The notes beneath the pieces were generated by a model. The model was given only the letters and a program-made list of their open reading frames with translations, did not search any database and was not told where the DNA came from. The position numbers and the translations under genes are program-made. Positions 63,980 through 64,000 of a DNA stretch of 64,000 bases are shown here, piece after piece (the stretch's first letter is position 1; every line of letters begins with the position of its first letter). The stretch comes from Cladopsammia gracilis (Eukaryota; Cnidaria; Anthozoa; Scleractinia; Dendrophylliidae): the NCBI GenBank assembly GCA_022457155.1, contig JAJGOT010000256.1, positions 1,034,501 to 1,098,500 of the forward strand. Direction: 5' to 3'.

Positions 63980-64000
63980 GCTTGTTGCAGGGATACCAAC

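Larger units (their letters stand above)
56432..64000 (-). mobile_element. Polinton/Maverick (adintovirus-like) element, partial
   Basis: Ten uninterrupted minus-strand genes include an FtsK/HerA-type packaging ATPase, an adenain-type cysteine protease, a major capsid candidate, core-like basic proteins and two paralogous virion-type proteins. This set defines the morphogenesis half of Polinton/Maverick and adintovirus genomes. Genes are packed with gaps of 1-4 nt or ATGA overlaps. Polymerase B, integrase and the right terminal repeat must lie beyond 64000 if the element is complete. All frames are open, so it is young or was recently functional. Confidence 0.85.

Overview
The window reads as nuclear DNA of a marine invertebrate, most likely an anthozoan cnidarian (stony coral or sea anemone). 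It is AT-rich and intron-rich. It is crowded with short inverted-repeat transposons whose ends look like those common in coral genomes, and its one host gene is a secreted multidomain lectin of a kind expanded in cnidarians. There is no sign of prokaryotic DNA. The species cannot be named from sequence alone.

Layout. (1) 0.3-15.2 kb, minus strand: one host gene of at least 14 exons whose reading frames join at consensus splice sites. The encoded protein is: signal peptide; an A-B-C set of H-type-lectin-like modules; a follistatin/Kazal domain; a second A-B-C set; a C-type lectin domain. It continues past the left edge. Its introns hold several inverted-repeat elements, a tRNA-derived SINE, a TA microsatellite and a broken non-LTR reverse transcriptase. 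(2) 15.3-26.3 kb: intergenic DNA with transposons, tandem repeats and a dead tandem copy of the lectin gene (first exon with a nonsense codon at 25.1 kb, decayed second exon at 19.9 kb). (3) 26.3-29.7 kb: a 37-bp tandem array lying between two 195-bp direct repeats. (4) 30.3-32.1 kb: an inverted-repeat element carrying a nearly perfect 718-bp palindrome. (5) 32.5-40.4 kb: a complete but frameshifted Ty3/Gypsy retrotransposon with TTGA target duplications, a Gag zinc knuckle, a MYND-like finger just past an in-frame stop, and two younger transposons nested in its integrase. (6) 40.4-56.4 kb: further elements, including a 5.5-kb unit bounded by TTAA and perfect 15-bp inverted repeats, a RecQ-like helicase fragment and an L1/Tx1-like reverse transcriptase relic. 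(7) 57.0-64.0 kb, minus strand: ten intact, tightly packed genes of a Polinton/Maverick (adintovirus-like) element, cut by the right edge. It encodes a packaging ATPase, an adenain-type protease, a major capsid protein candidate, two paralogous virion-type proteins, basic core-like proteins and accessory proteins.

How the genes work together. The Polinton genes form four apparent transcription units. The first has five ORFs with gaps of 1-3 nt and one ATGA stop/start overlap. The second has three ORFs with a 4-nt gap and one ATGA overlap. The third and fourth each hold one gene. Units 2-4 have a TATA-like box 13-60 nt upstream of the first ATG, and units 1-3 have an AATAAA just inside the end of their last coding region. 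A repeated AACCGGTT/AACCAGTT motif, resembling the Grainyhead-type site, clusters at two of the promoters and in the terminal region. The compact polycistron-like layout and these motifs are the most unusual features seen. No polymerase B or integrase gene of the element lies inside the window; they would be expected beyond position 64000.
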